From Sambucus nigra (lineage: Eukaryota > Streptophyta > Magnoliopsida > Dipsacales > Adoxaceae): a DNA stretch of 64,000 bases. This document shows positions 45,701 through 57,809 of this stretch, one piece after another. The stretch is from positions 363,778,605 through 363,842,604 of the forward strand of contig OX422216.1 of NCBI GenBank assembly GCA_949130495.1, read 5' to 3'. A program made the position numbers and the translations under genes. Position 1 is the first letter of the stretch, and each line of letters starts with the position of its first letter. Below the pieces are notes generated by a model. The model worked only from the letters and a program-made list of their open reading frames with translations. It was not told the origin of the DNA and made no database searches.

Positions 45701-47428
45701 CTTTTGGGGGAGAAGTTCCAACTGTTCACGGACCACAAGTCCCTACAGTACCTGTTCACGCAGAAGGAATTGAATATACGACAGCGTAGGTGGCTTGAGT
45801 TTGTGAAGGACTACCAGTTCGACATCCAGTATCACCCAGGTAAGGCTAACGTGGTAGCAGACGCGTTGAGCCGTAGGCCAGCAGATGAGGTGGCAGAGGT
45901 GTGGAAGGCTAAGTGGAAGGAATTGGGACACCAGGATGCAGTGGCCCGATCTTTCATGTCTGTGATGACCGTTACACCGCAGATTGTCACGAAGGTAGTA
46001 CGGGCACAGGCTAATGACTCGTTCTGTCAGGAGCAGATAGTTCGATTACTAGCAGAGGGATCCGAGTCCTATACCGTTAGCTCAGACGGGCGATTACGCT
46101 TCAATGGGAGATTGGTAGTTCCGGAAGGGGAGGAATTGCGACACGATGTGATGGCAGAGTCGCACGGCTCACGGTTCGCGGTACATCCCGGAGGGGACAA
46201 AATGTACCAGGACATAAGACGACAGTATTGGTGGAGCGGTATGAAGCGAGATATCGCTGAGTTTGTTTCGAAATGCTCCACTTGTCATCTTGTAAAAGTG
46301 GATCATCAGAGACCGACAGGATTGCTACAGCCATTGGAGGTCCCGGTGTGGATGTGGGAGAGCATATCCATGGACTTTATCACGGGGTTACCTACGTCGC
46401 AGAGAGGTCACGACTCCGTTTGGGTAATTGTGGACAGGTTGTCCAAGGTCGCTCACTTTTTACCCGTAAGGACTGACTACACTACGGGACAGTATGCCCA
46501 GCTCTTCATTTCAGAGATTGTGAGACTTCACGGTGTACCCCTAAATATCGTATCTGACAGAGACAAGATATTTGTTTCGAGGTTTTGGGAGAGTTTCCAG
46601 GAGGCCATGGGCACGGAATTGCGGTTGAGTACGGCTTATCATCCGCAGACTGATGGGCAGACTGAGCGCACAAATCAGATGTTGGAGGACATGCTACGCA
46701 TGTGCATTATTGACTTTGGGGGTGGATGGGAGCAGTACCTTCCACTGGTGGAGTTTGCTTACAACAACTCCTATCAGTTCACTATTGGCATGGCTCCGTT
46801 TGAGGCATTGTACGGTAGGCCTTGTCGTTCCCCAGCATGTTGGTTAGAGGTGGGGGACAACAAACTGCTTGGGCCGGAAGTGATTCAGGATACTTCGGCA
46901 AGGATTGAGTTGATTCGGAGTCGCATTCGGGTAGCTCAAGACAGGCAGAAGAGTTATACTGATGCGAAGAGATTTTTCAGGGAGTTCCAAGTGGGGGACC
47001 AGGTTTTGCTCAGAGTATCTCCTATGAAGGGGATTATGCGTTTCGGGAAGAAGGGGAAGTTGGCACCGAGGTATGTGGGGCCGTTTCCCATTATTGAACG
47101 GATCGAACCAGTTACGTATAGACTCGGGTTACCGGAGCATTTGCATCGGATTCACGATGTGTTCCATATTTCCTCGCTGAGGAAATACCTTAGAGATAAT
47201 TTGGCTCATTCTCACATTTTTGTGGAGGAAATCGATCTCCAGCCGGATAGCTCCTACGAGGAGGGGCCAATTGCTATTTTGGACCGAAGCGAGAGGAAAC
47301 TGCGGTCAAAGATAGTCCCGTTAGTGCGTGTTCAGTGGCGACATCACAACGTCGAGGAATCCACATGGGAGCGCGAGGATGAGATGCGCGAACGTTATCC
47401 AGAGTTGTTCATACCAGGTACTTTCTAG
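42794..47428 (+). pseudogene. gag-pol: Tekay gag-pol polyprotein (single frame, three stops)
   Basis: One frame of about 1544 codons from ATG 42794 to TAG 47426-47428. Stops: TAG 43175 (the second gag copy has TGG here), TAG 43748 and TAG 43799. Gag: retrotransposon-gag domain (about 43000-43500), Q/G-rich linker, zinc knuckle [14 protein letters not shown] at 43847-43888. Protease at 44141 reads VTGATH where the family has D(S/T)GATH, so the catalytic Asp is lost. [15 protein letters not shown] at 45098-45109. RNase H: TDAS 45542, HDLELAA, TDHKSL. Integrase: H-H/C-C finger, D at 46373, D at 46556, E at 46664. The C-terminal chromodomain (about 47250-47420, [14 protein letters not shown]) is the Tekay type thought to steer insertion to heterochromatin. 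From 43985 on, 1147 codons are uninterrupted. Confidence 0.95.
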
Positions 47429-47455
47429 TTTCGAATTTCGGGACGAAATTCAGTT

Positions 47456-47470
47456 ATTAGGGGGGAAGTA
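47456..47470 (+). promoter_or_regulatory. Polypurine tract of J
   Basis: ATTAGGGGGGAAGTA abuts the LTR start TGTAATACCCC at 47471. Confidence 0.88.
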
Positions 47471-50376
47471 TGTAATACCCCGTACTTTTGGCTATATTTA
47501 TTTTTGGCTATATTTATTTTTGGGATTAATTAATTAAATGCGTATTAATTGGAAATTAATCCGGGTTATAAATACTAACGGGATGCGAGTTGGTATTTGA
47601 TTATGTGCATATATGATTATATATGAATTTGGAATTATAAAATTTGTCGTGAGATTTAAATACGGCAATTTGGGAATTTTGTTGAGACGCGTGTGACCGT
47701 CGCGTCATGGTGTATTATTTTAATTATAAAAGTGATTTTTATTTCTATTATCCGTATGGTCGTTTTGAGTGCGCCAACGCGTCCGGAAGGGTCGAGATAG
47801 TCAGAAAACACTAGCCGGGGGTGTAGTTTGGATTCCGGGGTATTTTTAGGCCATACCGGCATCATAAAGGGTATTTTGGTAATCTTACATTTTGAGGAAT
47901 TAAAAGTGACGAAAATTGGGAGTTTTAAATCTGATGTGGATTTAACCCACCCACTAACCAACCCATATTAACCCATTAAGCTACGGAGGCTATCATTAGG
48001 TTTACAACTTTCCCAAAGAAAAACCCTAGCCACCATAAACCACCATTGGAGAAGAAGCTTGGAGAGAGAAGAAATTCTGCAGAAAAGCTCTATCAAATCA
48101 TCATCCAAACTCAGAGACAATCAAGGCAAGTGTTTAATTATATTTAAATTCATAGAATGTTTCTTCCATGTTAGAAAATTGAAGAATATCAATTGTTCTT
48201 GAAAGATAATGAAAACCCATGTAGTTTGGAACTTAGAACTTGAAAATCTTGAGGAGAATTGCATGTAGAATGATAGGTAGATGAGTATTCCCATAATATT
48301 TGTGATTGGAAGAAATTAAAACGGATTTATATTGGGTTAATTCATGATTTAAAAAGTGTAGAGAGTTGTAAATTTGGTTGATGTTAGGATGGATTAATCC
48401 TTCAAAACGTGTTAGGATGTGATTATAATATGTTTAGGATTGTTTAGAGACCTTAAAACGATTATTGGGACTTAGTTTAGAAGAGATTTGAGGAGTAAGA
48501 ATGGTGAAAAAATGAGATTAGACAAATCTGGGACGAATCTGGTAGGTCGTTAGAAGCCCCTGCCCAGGTCGTTCGAACGAACTCGTTCGAACGAGCTTCT
48601 AACGAATTGACCAGTCGTTCTAACGAAAGGGAGCCTCGTTCGATAACTTCGTTCGAACGAGATCTCGTTAGAAGGTACAGTTCGTTCGAACGAACTGGAT
48701 CTCGTTCGAACAGCCTCGTTCGAACGAGACTTCTAACGAGTTGACAGTCTGGACCTTTTTGGACTGTTTTGATTTTTGGAGTCCCGTAAACTTGTTCGAG
48801 GATATAGATAACATTCCAATGATGATGTAATGATAGAATTGGGACTTTTGGGTATTTATGAGAAGGAAATTATATACGAGAGTTATATTAAATGGACGGA
48901 TTGGGTTGAGACGTGAGTGTCTACTACGACGTGAGAATAAATTATGGCGCGTATGATTATAAACCGGAATAGTATAAATTGTGATAATTATAAGTTGGTA
49001 CGAGAATGAGAATAGTACTACGATTAAACTACGAGATTACTAAGATGTGTGTTTACATAGTATTGGTATATGAATTGTGTGTATGACATACCTACCATAC
49101 TTGCTATCACGGGAGGTTTGCGTTCGCTTAGGGCCCTCTAATCCTTGTGTTGCCCGGATTTAGACTGGTTACCTTGATGAACATAGGTCATAGAAAGACT
49201 TATTGGGATATTAATAAGTCCGCTGATCGTAGGAGCGTAGGTATGTGCGTGACCTATGTGATGTGACTGTGTTCGCCTCCATTATTTGTGATATTGTTAT
49301 CTGTGAACTATTCCTGAGAGATTCGAAATACGTAATCCTTATGTACGTGATGTACCGGGATGGATAGCAGAGTATGTGTGCACCGCAGCTTAGTTCTCGG
49401 GGTGCTTATATTGTATATTTATGACGTGAATAAAATACACTTAATTAATGGGAACCTTCATGTTATTGTTGTGAATATAATTACGGTATTGTTTCGAGAA
49501 ATATAACGAGTTAACTGATAGTTATATATATTTCATATTGAGCATCTGAGTTTACGTTAAACCCCTACTTAATTACGAGCGTTATTATGTCAATAGAACC
49601 GAGTAATAAGGGTAGGACCTATGGCAGTCTAGCTAGATATGATGGTACTTTGCTAGTGATTTGTGTCGTTATAGATGGGTACTTACGTTAGGAGTGCACA
49701 GTTAGACGAGAGGTGAGAATATCATGTGAGTGCACGTCCTAACATGTACTTTGCATTTAATGTTTTAAATGTTTTTAAAGCACTTGCAGGTTTTTAAAAT
49801 ATAACTCCACATTCGGGCTCTGACCCGTTTGCTTTTCAAATCTATTTTTCTTTGTAAAACCATTTTAGGTGCCCATCCACAAGGACACCATGCATAGGAT
49901 ACTCATTCAGGTGACGAGGTGTAGCTGTTTGTGGAAGCTACAGGGATTTGCTTGTAGACGCCTCTATCACTTGGATTCCAGATTCATTATCTATCAGTTG
50001 TAGGGCATGTTGCCCATTTCTATTAGAGTTACATTTCCATTACAGTTTTCAGACTTTGGCATGTATTGATTTAGTATTCAGTTTACTTATCAGTTGTGGG
50101 ATTTGTAGTGAGGAGTTTTTCCTCCAGACTTTATTTACGTTTTGTGATGGTTATTCTATTTACTTCATTATGGTGAATGGTGTTATTATCCTTATTACAC
50201 TTGTTGCATGTTAATCAGACTTTAATTAAAATTTGGCACTTACTTTTTAAATACTAGGTGGTTAGTAATCATTAAAATGTTTTCGACAGTTATGCTATTA
50301 ACTGGACCAACTTGGCATTTTGAATTAATTTATTAAAGGAGTAGCTACCCGGTATTTAATTAGTCGGGGTGTCTCA
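47471..50376 (+). repeat. Second LTR of Tekay J (2906 bp)
   Basis: Ends GGGTGTCTCA and is followed by a PBS (50379-50390), so it serves both as 3' LTR of the complete copy and 5' LTR of the truncated copy. Palindrome array at 48567-48740 is one 53-base unit shorter than in the left LTR. Confidence 0.95.
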
Positions 50377-50559
50377 GGTGGTATCAGAGCATCAGGTTCT
50401 AGTGTCCTTTAGGATCTGACGGCTTATTATGTTTCCGTTAAGTTTCTTTGATATAGAGCCCTATATTTTAGGACTGTTGTACTCTTTTTGTGTATGCTTC
50501 GTTCTTCAGCTATTTTAAGTTTATAAACAGTGAACTTATAAACTTTATTCTTATTTCAG

Positions 50560-51345
50560 ATGCCTCCACGACGTGCACGACGAGTTCCCAGGGATGCAAC
50601 TCCCGAACCCCAGCCCGCTCCAGTTCAGGGCATGATGAACGCCGATGAGGTTGCAGCTATAGTAGCCCAAGCGGTAAATGCCGCCATTGCCGTTGTTCAG
50701 TAGGCACCACCTCAGGCGCCGGTTGCCGTGCCAGTACAGGCTAATGCATTCCCGTCTGCTTGGGAGCGTGTACGTGACGCTTTTCAGAAAGCGCATCCGC
50801 CAGAGTTTGCAGGTAGCTCAGATGTGATAGTCTCGAGCCAGTGGAGGAAGGATATGCAGAGGCACTTAAGGATGTATGAGTGCACGGACGTTCAGAAGCA
50901 GGTTCTAGCTACGTTCAAGCTAGTTGGATCTGCGCTACAGTGGTGGGAGTCTATTACCACCATGAAGGAGAGGGATACTCTCACTATTCAGGACTTCTGG
51001 GTGCGGTTTGACCGCAAGTACTTTCCGTCGGCTGTTCACACGGAAATGAGGAGGAAATTGATGAGTCTAAAGCAGGAAGGTAAGACTGTGGCCAAGTATG
51101 AGGCCGAGTTCACGAATCTGTTGAATATCTTTCCAGATGAGATACCAACAGAGAAGAAGAAGATTGAGAAGTTCACCGACGGGTTGACTTGGAGGATCCA
51201 TCAGTATCTGCTGGGGAACCTATCGTTGGCCACCTATTCTGATGTGGTTAATGCTGCATTGTTACACTGCCAGGACCACCGTTTTCATATGGCCGAGGGC
51301 AAGAGGTCGGGGGAGTCTAGCCATCAGGGCAGGACTGGTGTCTAG
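50560..51345 (+). pseudogene. gag: Second, truncated copy of Tekay gag
   Basis: Near-identical to 42794-43570. Start ATG 50560, stop TAG at 50701-50703 where the first copy has CAG, then open through the gag domain until homology ends at about 51339. TGG is kept at the site of the first copy's stop. The zinc knuckle and everything after it are absent. Confidence 0.92.
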
Positions 51346-52710
51346 CCATCAGGACTGGAGTCCAGATTTTTCCTACGAAAAAGAAACATGACTCCGATTC
51401 AAAAATAGACTATATGTACCTAATGATGCACCTCTACGAGAAGAAGTGTTGCAAGAAGCTTATCGTTCGAAGTTTATGATACACCCCAAAATCTCGAAAA
51501 TGTACCATGCTTTGAAGAAGCAATATTGGTGGCCAAACATGAAAAATGATATCGAAAATTGTGTAAGGAGATGTCTTACTTGTCAACAAGTAAATATAGA
51601 ACATCAACACCCTGGTGGACTTCTTCAACCCTTACCAATTCCTGAATGGAAATGGGATATACCATGGATTTTGTCAATGGACTACCCCGTACGTCAAAAG
51701 AACATAATTTAATTTGGGTAATAGTAGATCGACTTACTAAATCTACCCATTTTCTACCTTTACAGACCATTGATTCATTCCAAAATCTTAGCAAGTTATT
51801 TATTCAAGAAATTATTCAATTACTTGGAATCCTTTTATCCATTGTATCAGATAGAGATCCTCGTTTCCCCAGAAAATTTTGGTAATCATTGCAAGCTTCA
51901 TTAGGTATTAAACTTCACTTAAGTACTGCATTCCACCCCCAAACGGAGGGATAATCAGAACGTACGATTCAAACACTAGAAGATATGTTATGTGGTTATA
52001 CGTTAGAGATGTCTGACCACTGAAATGTATATTTACACCCTTGTCAAATTTTTATATAACAATAGCTATCAAGCTAGTATTAAAGTTGCCCCATTTGAAG
52101 ATCTATACGGACGACCTTGTAGATCCCCGGTATATTGGATAGAGTTAGGAAATACTAAAACACTTTGGTCCAGAAATAATTCAAAAACCCACTAAGGTAA
52201 TACAACAGATTCGAGAGAAGTTGAAGATATTCCAAGATCAGCAGAAGAGTTATGCAGACCATCGCCGAAAACCGTTAGAATTTTAAGAAAACAAGCAAGT
52301 ATTTATGAAAGTGTAACCCCGACAGGGAATTTTACGTTCCAAGAAGAAAGGAAAGTTAGCCCTTAGATATATTAGACCTTTCACGGTTTCTAAAAGGATT
52401 GGATCTGTGGCCTATCAATTAGAATTTCTTGTGGAATTATCCAATATACATAACGTGTTTCATGTATCACAATTACACGAGTATATTTCAGATCCATCCT
52501 ACACCATCCCATGGTAAGATGTTTCAGTTGAACCCAACCATGAATTTGAAGTACGTCCCTTTAAAATTCTTGATCACCAAGTGAAGTATCTTAGAAACAA
52601 GGAAATCCCCTCGGTTAAATTACTTTGGGAGCATTAAAATCGGCAAAAATCTACATGGGAATTAGAACAAGTGATGAAGAATCAATACCCCGACTTATTT
52701 CAAGGTAAAA
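51346..52710 (+). pseudogene. Chromovirus I integrase and C-terminal domain
   Basis: Begins with the integrase N-terminal region (VPNDAPLREEVLQEAYRSKF, about 51418; zinc-finger CRRCLTCQQ-like block near 51566). Core: MDFVNGLPRTSKEHNLIWVI (51655), SDRDPRFPRKFW (51850), FHPQTEG with a stop replacing Q (51930), then broken frames through [12 protein letters not shown] (52107). The C-terminal part (about 52545-52705) has VKLLWEH and STWELEQVMKNQYPDLF, a type II chromodomain-like end. It uses more A/T-ending codons than J. At least eight stops or shifts. Confidence 0.85.
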
Positions 52711-52744
52711 TTCGAGGACGATTTTTTTGTTTATTTAGGTAGAC

Positions 52745-55026
52745 TGTAAGAACTTTGAATTCTCTAAACCCTAATTTACCTACGACCATGATTTAAACCC
52801 TCATACAACTTTGTTATATTAACTTAAACCCCTTGAAGTATCAGTAAATTATAAAAGAGGACCTGAAATTTTCAAAATAAGATAGCTTGAGATATATTTA
52901 ACCCCTAAACCCCAACCTTATATAAAATTAAACCTTTAGACCTGAACTAACATAAAATTACAGTTTTATCTCGAGAAACTTTATGAAATTACCAAAATAC
53001 CCCTAAACTCTACAAGATGTGTACTTTTAGGACTGTAATTGCAATTATATAAATGATGAAGGACTAAAACTAAAACTTTTTTGAATTTTGTTTCAAACCC
53101 TATCCACATGCTACCCCCATCAACATAAGAGGTTAAAAACACATGGAAATCCCTATGAACTCTTGTGCTCCCCATTTAACAATAATTAAACCCCCATAAA
53201 CTAGTTTAAATCCATATCCTTTTATCTCCAATCAAATCCTCACCTAAAATAGTATAAGTATCCCTCGACCTTAGCAGTAAAAACATACCCCACAGTTCAG
53301 TTTCAAAGCTTGAAATTTCCCTCAATTCTCGTAACTCTTCATTTTATGTTTCATTTTCAATTCTTTCAATAGTAGTAGTTTTTTGCATAGTTAATATAGT
53401 TAGAACACTCATAATATGCAAGTGAAACTCAATATATTGCCTTAAACTTTGATTTGAAGCCATGGATAACTTCATTATAACCTAAGGATCTCGAGTGTAA
53501 TGTTCTTCGGTGAGGCACCAAGTTTTTCCCACAAAACCTGATCAGCCAACCAATACACATGGTTCACTATAACAACATACTTTTAACACGATTATAGCTA
53601 GTAAAATAGCAAACCAAATCACAATATAAGAGGCACATGCACACAAGACACGAAATTACAGGAACTCAACTCCCAACCTTTATTAATCACTTGAATTCAA
53701 AACCTGCAAATTCAAAATTCTCTATGTACACTCTATCAAAATCTTTGAAACTAAAACCAAACTACTCTAACATATAGCAGAAACCAAACCTAATTCATTA
53801 GAGACCTTGCCATACTCTAGAAATCCACGAAAGTCAGGTCAAATTTTCATGAAAAAATATAGTTTTAGAACTTGAGTTATACTAAATGTCAATCCATGAA
53901 AATTATATAATTGGATTTCTCATGAAAAATTAGGTTAAGTTTGTTAAGGAATCATCTTAAATGGTATAACAACGAAGGAGAAAACTTAGGTCAAAGAATG
54001 AAATCCTAAAGTCAAAATCAAATGGTTTAAGATGAAGACTATAGTAAAAAACCTTGACCATGCGAGCGAGGGCACATGGCCAATCCGAAAATTCTAATTT
54101 TTTTCCCTAAAATTTTTATTAAATATTTCTAATCAAAATGGTATAAGATAAGACCATGTTTGGAGAATCCTAGCCCAAGTAACGCAAAAATAAGGCTTTT
54201 ACTTAAAAACAAGGTTTTTAATATGAGCATCAGTATTAACTAGGAAGTAGATTGACGTGTTATCCCATAAAACTTTCTACTTGGCCTACTGGTCTCAAAT
54301 GATTGAGTGCCATGACTATTGCTACATACATATGAGTGTCACTTTAATTGTGAGCATAACAGATTACTTTTCCCCAAAAGTTTTGGGATTCATTGAGTGA
54401 TTATTATGAAGTTAACTAATGGATTAATTACCTCTATACTCTTTAGTGAACTAGTAAGAATGGGATTATTATTTCAAAACTCTTTGGCTTTCTTTAACAT
54501 GATCGTAACTCAACTGGTAATGTACCGTATTTTTTAAACGGACTAACCACTATGGAATTATGAGTTCCATTTTATTGTTTTATAATTTGATAAATATGGA
54601 ATTATCAGCTTGTTATTGTCAACGTTTTAAACACTGATTCTATAAACACCCCAACTCTCATTTATATCTATATCATTGTTATAGAACTTGTAGAACCTTC
54701 TTAGTATATATGTGCTAATTCCTTCCTTCTCCAGATGAGCTAGGGGAAAGACGATAGTATTTCTTCCCTACTAGAGATAGAAACCCGTCACCTATTTGCG
54801 TATGTGACCGTATGGACAGAGATTTAACCAAATGGGAGCAAGGAGTGGCTATTTTCAATTTTCTATATTATTGTGTGTACTAGAAATGTGTAACTCACCC
54901 CTGCGGTGGTTCAACCCAATGTAACATATTAATTATGAATCAAAAGTAATGTTATTCCGCCTTAACTTTAATTCATTGCTTTATGTGTGCTTGTTGTTCA
55001 TTCATACCAAAAAGCAGGGTGTGACA
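52745..55026 (+). repeat. 3' LTR of chromovirus I (about 2.28 kb)
   Basis: Starts TGTAAGAAC after GAGGACGATTTTTTG (the GAGGACGA block that ends chromovirus internal regions) and ends GGTGTGACA near 55026. No gene inside. 53480-53820 has copia-LTR-like text (GGTTCACTATAACAACATAC, compare 33215), so a small copia fragment may be embedded; I am not sure. Confidence 0.65.
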
Positions 55027-55403
55027 CAACCCGTCTCGACCCGAACGTTGATGTGAAGTGCAATGAGACAACCTAAATAATGTTTCCAATCCAGTATTTA
55101 TTTAATTAACATTTCACTTATGTAGCATGCAATTCGAATTTATATCAAGCTACATATGGAACCCATGGTAGGCATCCCTAGCATCTAAGCATACAAAGCC
55201 ACTAACGTAAAATTAAAGAATATGTAACTATATAACGTTTTTAAGCATGAATCACGTATAACCTGACGTAACGAAGGAAGGGAATGAGCTGGATGCCCAG
55301 TGGAAAATACAACAATGCAAGATGGAATCAAACAGCAAAAAAGAGACTCTATAACGTACTACCTACGTGCACATGCAAATACCGTATATATATTGCGGGG
55401 ACT
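55027..55403 (-). mobile_element. K: short piece of a C/H-family LTR
   Basis: Minus orientation. CAACCCGTCTCGACCCGAACG, TGTAGCATGCAATTCGAATT and GGGAATGAGCTGGATGCCCAGTG align with 36019-36295 of H. Only the LTR 3' end remains; homology stops near 55400. Confidence 0.65.
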
Positions 55404-56260
55404 TATTTATTGGTAAAGCCCATTGGTACAGCCGACCGACCAAGCGTTCAAAGTGGACTTCTCGACCCAACTCAGATATTTATTTTAAGACCCTTATATT
55501 TTACATGTGCTTAAATGCATGGAGATAGACTCAAATCAGTTACCAAAAATCTCGAGGAGATATTCAAGTTCACTTACGAGCTATTTACAAGCTGGTTGAG
55601 CTACTTGTACAATTCAATTACTTAGAAGCATAACTATAAATGTAAACACCGACCCAAGGCAAAGGGTATGGAACTTCGATTATTCGAGAGACACTATTAG
55701 AAAATAGTAACCTCTTCATGGACGTAGGTAAATTTCCGAACCACTTACCTTTTGTGTTATGTGTGTGATTATTTATTTTCCCGTTCAATAGTGCTTTCTA
55801 GATTTCTCACTGTGATAATTCTTGCATTCACAATTGGTGTTGTTTGTGAGAAACAATCCTTTTTCTACGAAAAGAATTTTCAAAAGAAACCTGTGATATC
55901 TCACCCCAATATCAATCTTCCTCAAATTGGCAATGTGCAGGTTGATCCAGTTCCACCTAGGGTTAGGTAAGAGATTCTCTAACTACCAAATCACAGGTTT
56001 CTCCAAGAGAGGGAACCTTCTGAGGAAAGTCAGGGACCACCTAGGTCTACTTAGATCTTTTGGCTAGTCAACGCTTACAAAGGCAGGCTTTAAGAGCAGG
56101 AAGAGGCAATACGCCTCCAGATGGAAGAGAATGCTCGCCTACAGAGGTGACTTGAAAGGATGGAGAGATATCTCAATAGAGATACTAGAAAACACCATGA
56201 CAGGTCTCCTAGTCCTCGGGCGAGAAAGACTAATAGTCAAGGGAGGAGCTCTAGACGTGA
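55404..56260 (+). mobile_element. L: Tat LTR, PBS and start of gag leader
   Basis: A GCGGGGACT polypurine-like block (55395-55403) precedes a 429-bp LTR (55404-55832). Its 3' part (TTCATGGACGTAGGTAAAT, GTGATTATTTATTTT) matches the U5 style of Tat LTR A (8343-8410). A PBS-like sequence follows (55833-55850), then a Tat-type gag N-terminus: about 56100-56260 encodes a charged helix and an RS-rich patch (RSPSPRARKT). Cut at 56260 by Athila M. Confidence 0.65.
55833..55850 (+). promoter_or_regulatory. Decayed Tat primer-binding site
   Basis: ATTGGTGTTGTTTGTGAG corresponds to the usual Tat PBS ATTGGCGCCGTCTGTGGG, with five differences, all C-to-T or G-to-A. Confidence 0.65.
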
Positions 56261-57785
56261 TGAATAGGCATAAATTCTTCTGATTTATCCCCTTAATTTA
56301 GAGGCTTTTATCACCTCATACGATGTAAATTGCGATGATGTATCTCATATCTTTGCTACTGACATTTCCTATATAGTGCATCGAGTTTCGTGTATTCTTC
56401 TTGCATTTTACAAATATTTTATACAAGTGAAGAGAGGAGGAAACTCAAAATCGAGAAATCAAGAAAGAAAGAAAATAAAGAAAATCAAGGGGCAAATAAG
56501 TAATTTTACACCCAAAATTCATATGCCAAAGGTAGAAAATTTTAAAATTCGTGAGACAATGAGAGTATAGGAAGAAACGACATCCAAATTCGAGATCCGA
56601 GTGAAAATTTATGAAGGTTCAAAGTTGAGAAGAAATCATGAAAAAACACTAAGGAAGAAGAAAAAGACTTAGAAAAAAATTTAGCCTCAGTTTTTCACCG
56701 CAACACTGGAGAAGCGAACCGGTTCACCCCAGTAAAGAACAAAAATTCGAACCGGTTCGGCGTGACGCAGTTAGAATTTTTTTATGTTAAAATTAGAGTA
56801 GTACTTAGCTCAAACTCTGGTAAATTCGAAGGATTTTTATTCCAAATTACCACCAGACTTGAGGGAGTTTTTTTCGTAAGTTTTAGAGTGCTTTTGAAGC
56901 CAAGAACCCTAGGGAGTAACTTTCTTCACCAATTTCTCAAGTTTTAGGCATTAATTCAAGATTTCTCTTCATTCTAAGTAATATTTTCTTCGTGTTTTCA
57001 ATTGTTTTCATATATGTGTTTGATGATTCATATAAATTAGGTTAAAATTATTCTTTTCAAGTTTCGTCCCATTTTTCATGTAATTATGAATTCATGCAAT
57101 ATAGATTTTTTTTCCAAGAATAGTTTAATCATGTCTAGCTAGATTTCTAAAGGTTGGAGTGCATGAACCCAACCCGATGTAGTTTGCACGTATAAAAAAT
57201 TAGTCTTCAAATTAAATAATGATTGAATCGTGTTATGTAGTGATCACAACCATCGTAGATCTTTTAACCTCGTTTGCCTTAGGTAACCAGGGTGCTTAAG
57301 GATGCGATGTGCGTGTTTATTATTTCAACACCACTTTATTCTTGCTCTTGATTATGTATGATGCGGGATAGTACCCTCATATATGTAATGCTTGAGGTTA
57401 ATAAAAATCGGGTTTAATCAATTATACAATTCAAAAGCTAGTTTTATATCTGGTAAACATACTAGGGTTTGGGGGATTGTATTCCAACCTACTTTTATTA
57501 TTCATAGTTAATCACCTGCACTAGTTTTAATTTTGCACACTTAGTTTAAATAGTAATTTTAACTTTAGTTTGCACTTACATAGTAGAATTCCATTCCAAA
57601 ATTAATCACCTTTTCGTTTCTTTTCTCGAGTCAGTTTAGGGTTAGTCATCTTTCATTCGTCCTTACGAGCAATCGTCCTAATTCCCTGAGGATCGACCCC
57701 GTCTTACCGGGTTTATTACTTACGCGACCGATTTTCACTTGAATCGTAATTAGCTCGCACTAGAGACACATTTTCAGTCGCGTCA
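56261..57785 (+). repeat. 5' LTR of Athila M (1525 bp)
   Basis: Collinear with the LTRs of D at moderate identity, so a related subfamily. Ends CAGTCGCGTCA. The GGAAGAAACGACATCCAAAT module begins at 56571; palindromes GAACCGGTTC (56716-56725) and CGAACCGGTTCG (56748-56759) follow. Confidence 0.92.
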
Positions 57786-57791
57786 AGTTTT

Positions 57792-57809
57792 TGGCAGCGT
57801 TGCCGGGGA
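57792..57809 (+). promoter_or_regulatory. Athila primer-binding site
   Basis: TGGCAGCGTTGCCGGGGA, close to the canonical Athila PBS (TGGCGCCGTTGCCGGGGA, tRNA-Asp type), six bases after the LTR end. Confidence 0.88.

Larger units (their letters stand above)
39629..51345 (+). mobile_element. J: Tekay chromovirus, LTR-internal-LTR-partial internal
   Basis: A complete element (39629-50376) with near-identical LTRs, Met-tRNA PBS and one long gag-pol frame. It is followed directly by a second internal region starting at the PBS and gag (50377-51345) and cut off within gag. This is a tandem array sharing one LTR. No TSD can be found because the right end is a deletion junction. J lies inside RT of I. 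Confidence 0.93.
38591..55026 (+). mobile_element. I: old chromovirus, split by Tekay element J
   Basis: Left part 38591-39628 (gag zinc knuckle, protease, start of RT) and right part 51346-55026 (integrase, chromodomain-like end, 3' LTR). The 5' LTR and gag N-terminus are missing on the left. RT after the TLPKI block, plus all of RNase H, are missing at the J insertion, so the insertion was accompanied or followed by deletion. Many stops show it is much older than J. Confidence 0.75.

Noticed and set aside
42182..50214. An 88-codon frame present in both LTRs of J (42182-42448, 49948-50214)
   Set aside because: Conserved only because the two LTRs are near-identical copies; composition and hydrophobic text look non-coding and it has no counterpart in LTRs E or N.
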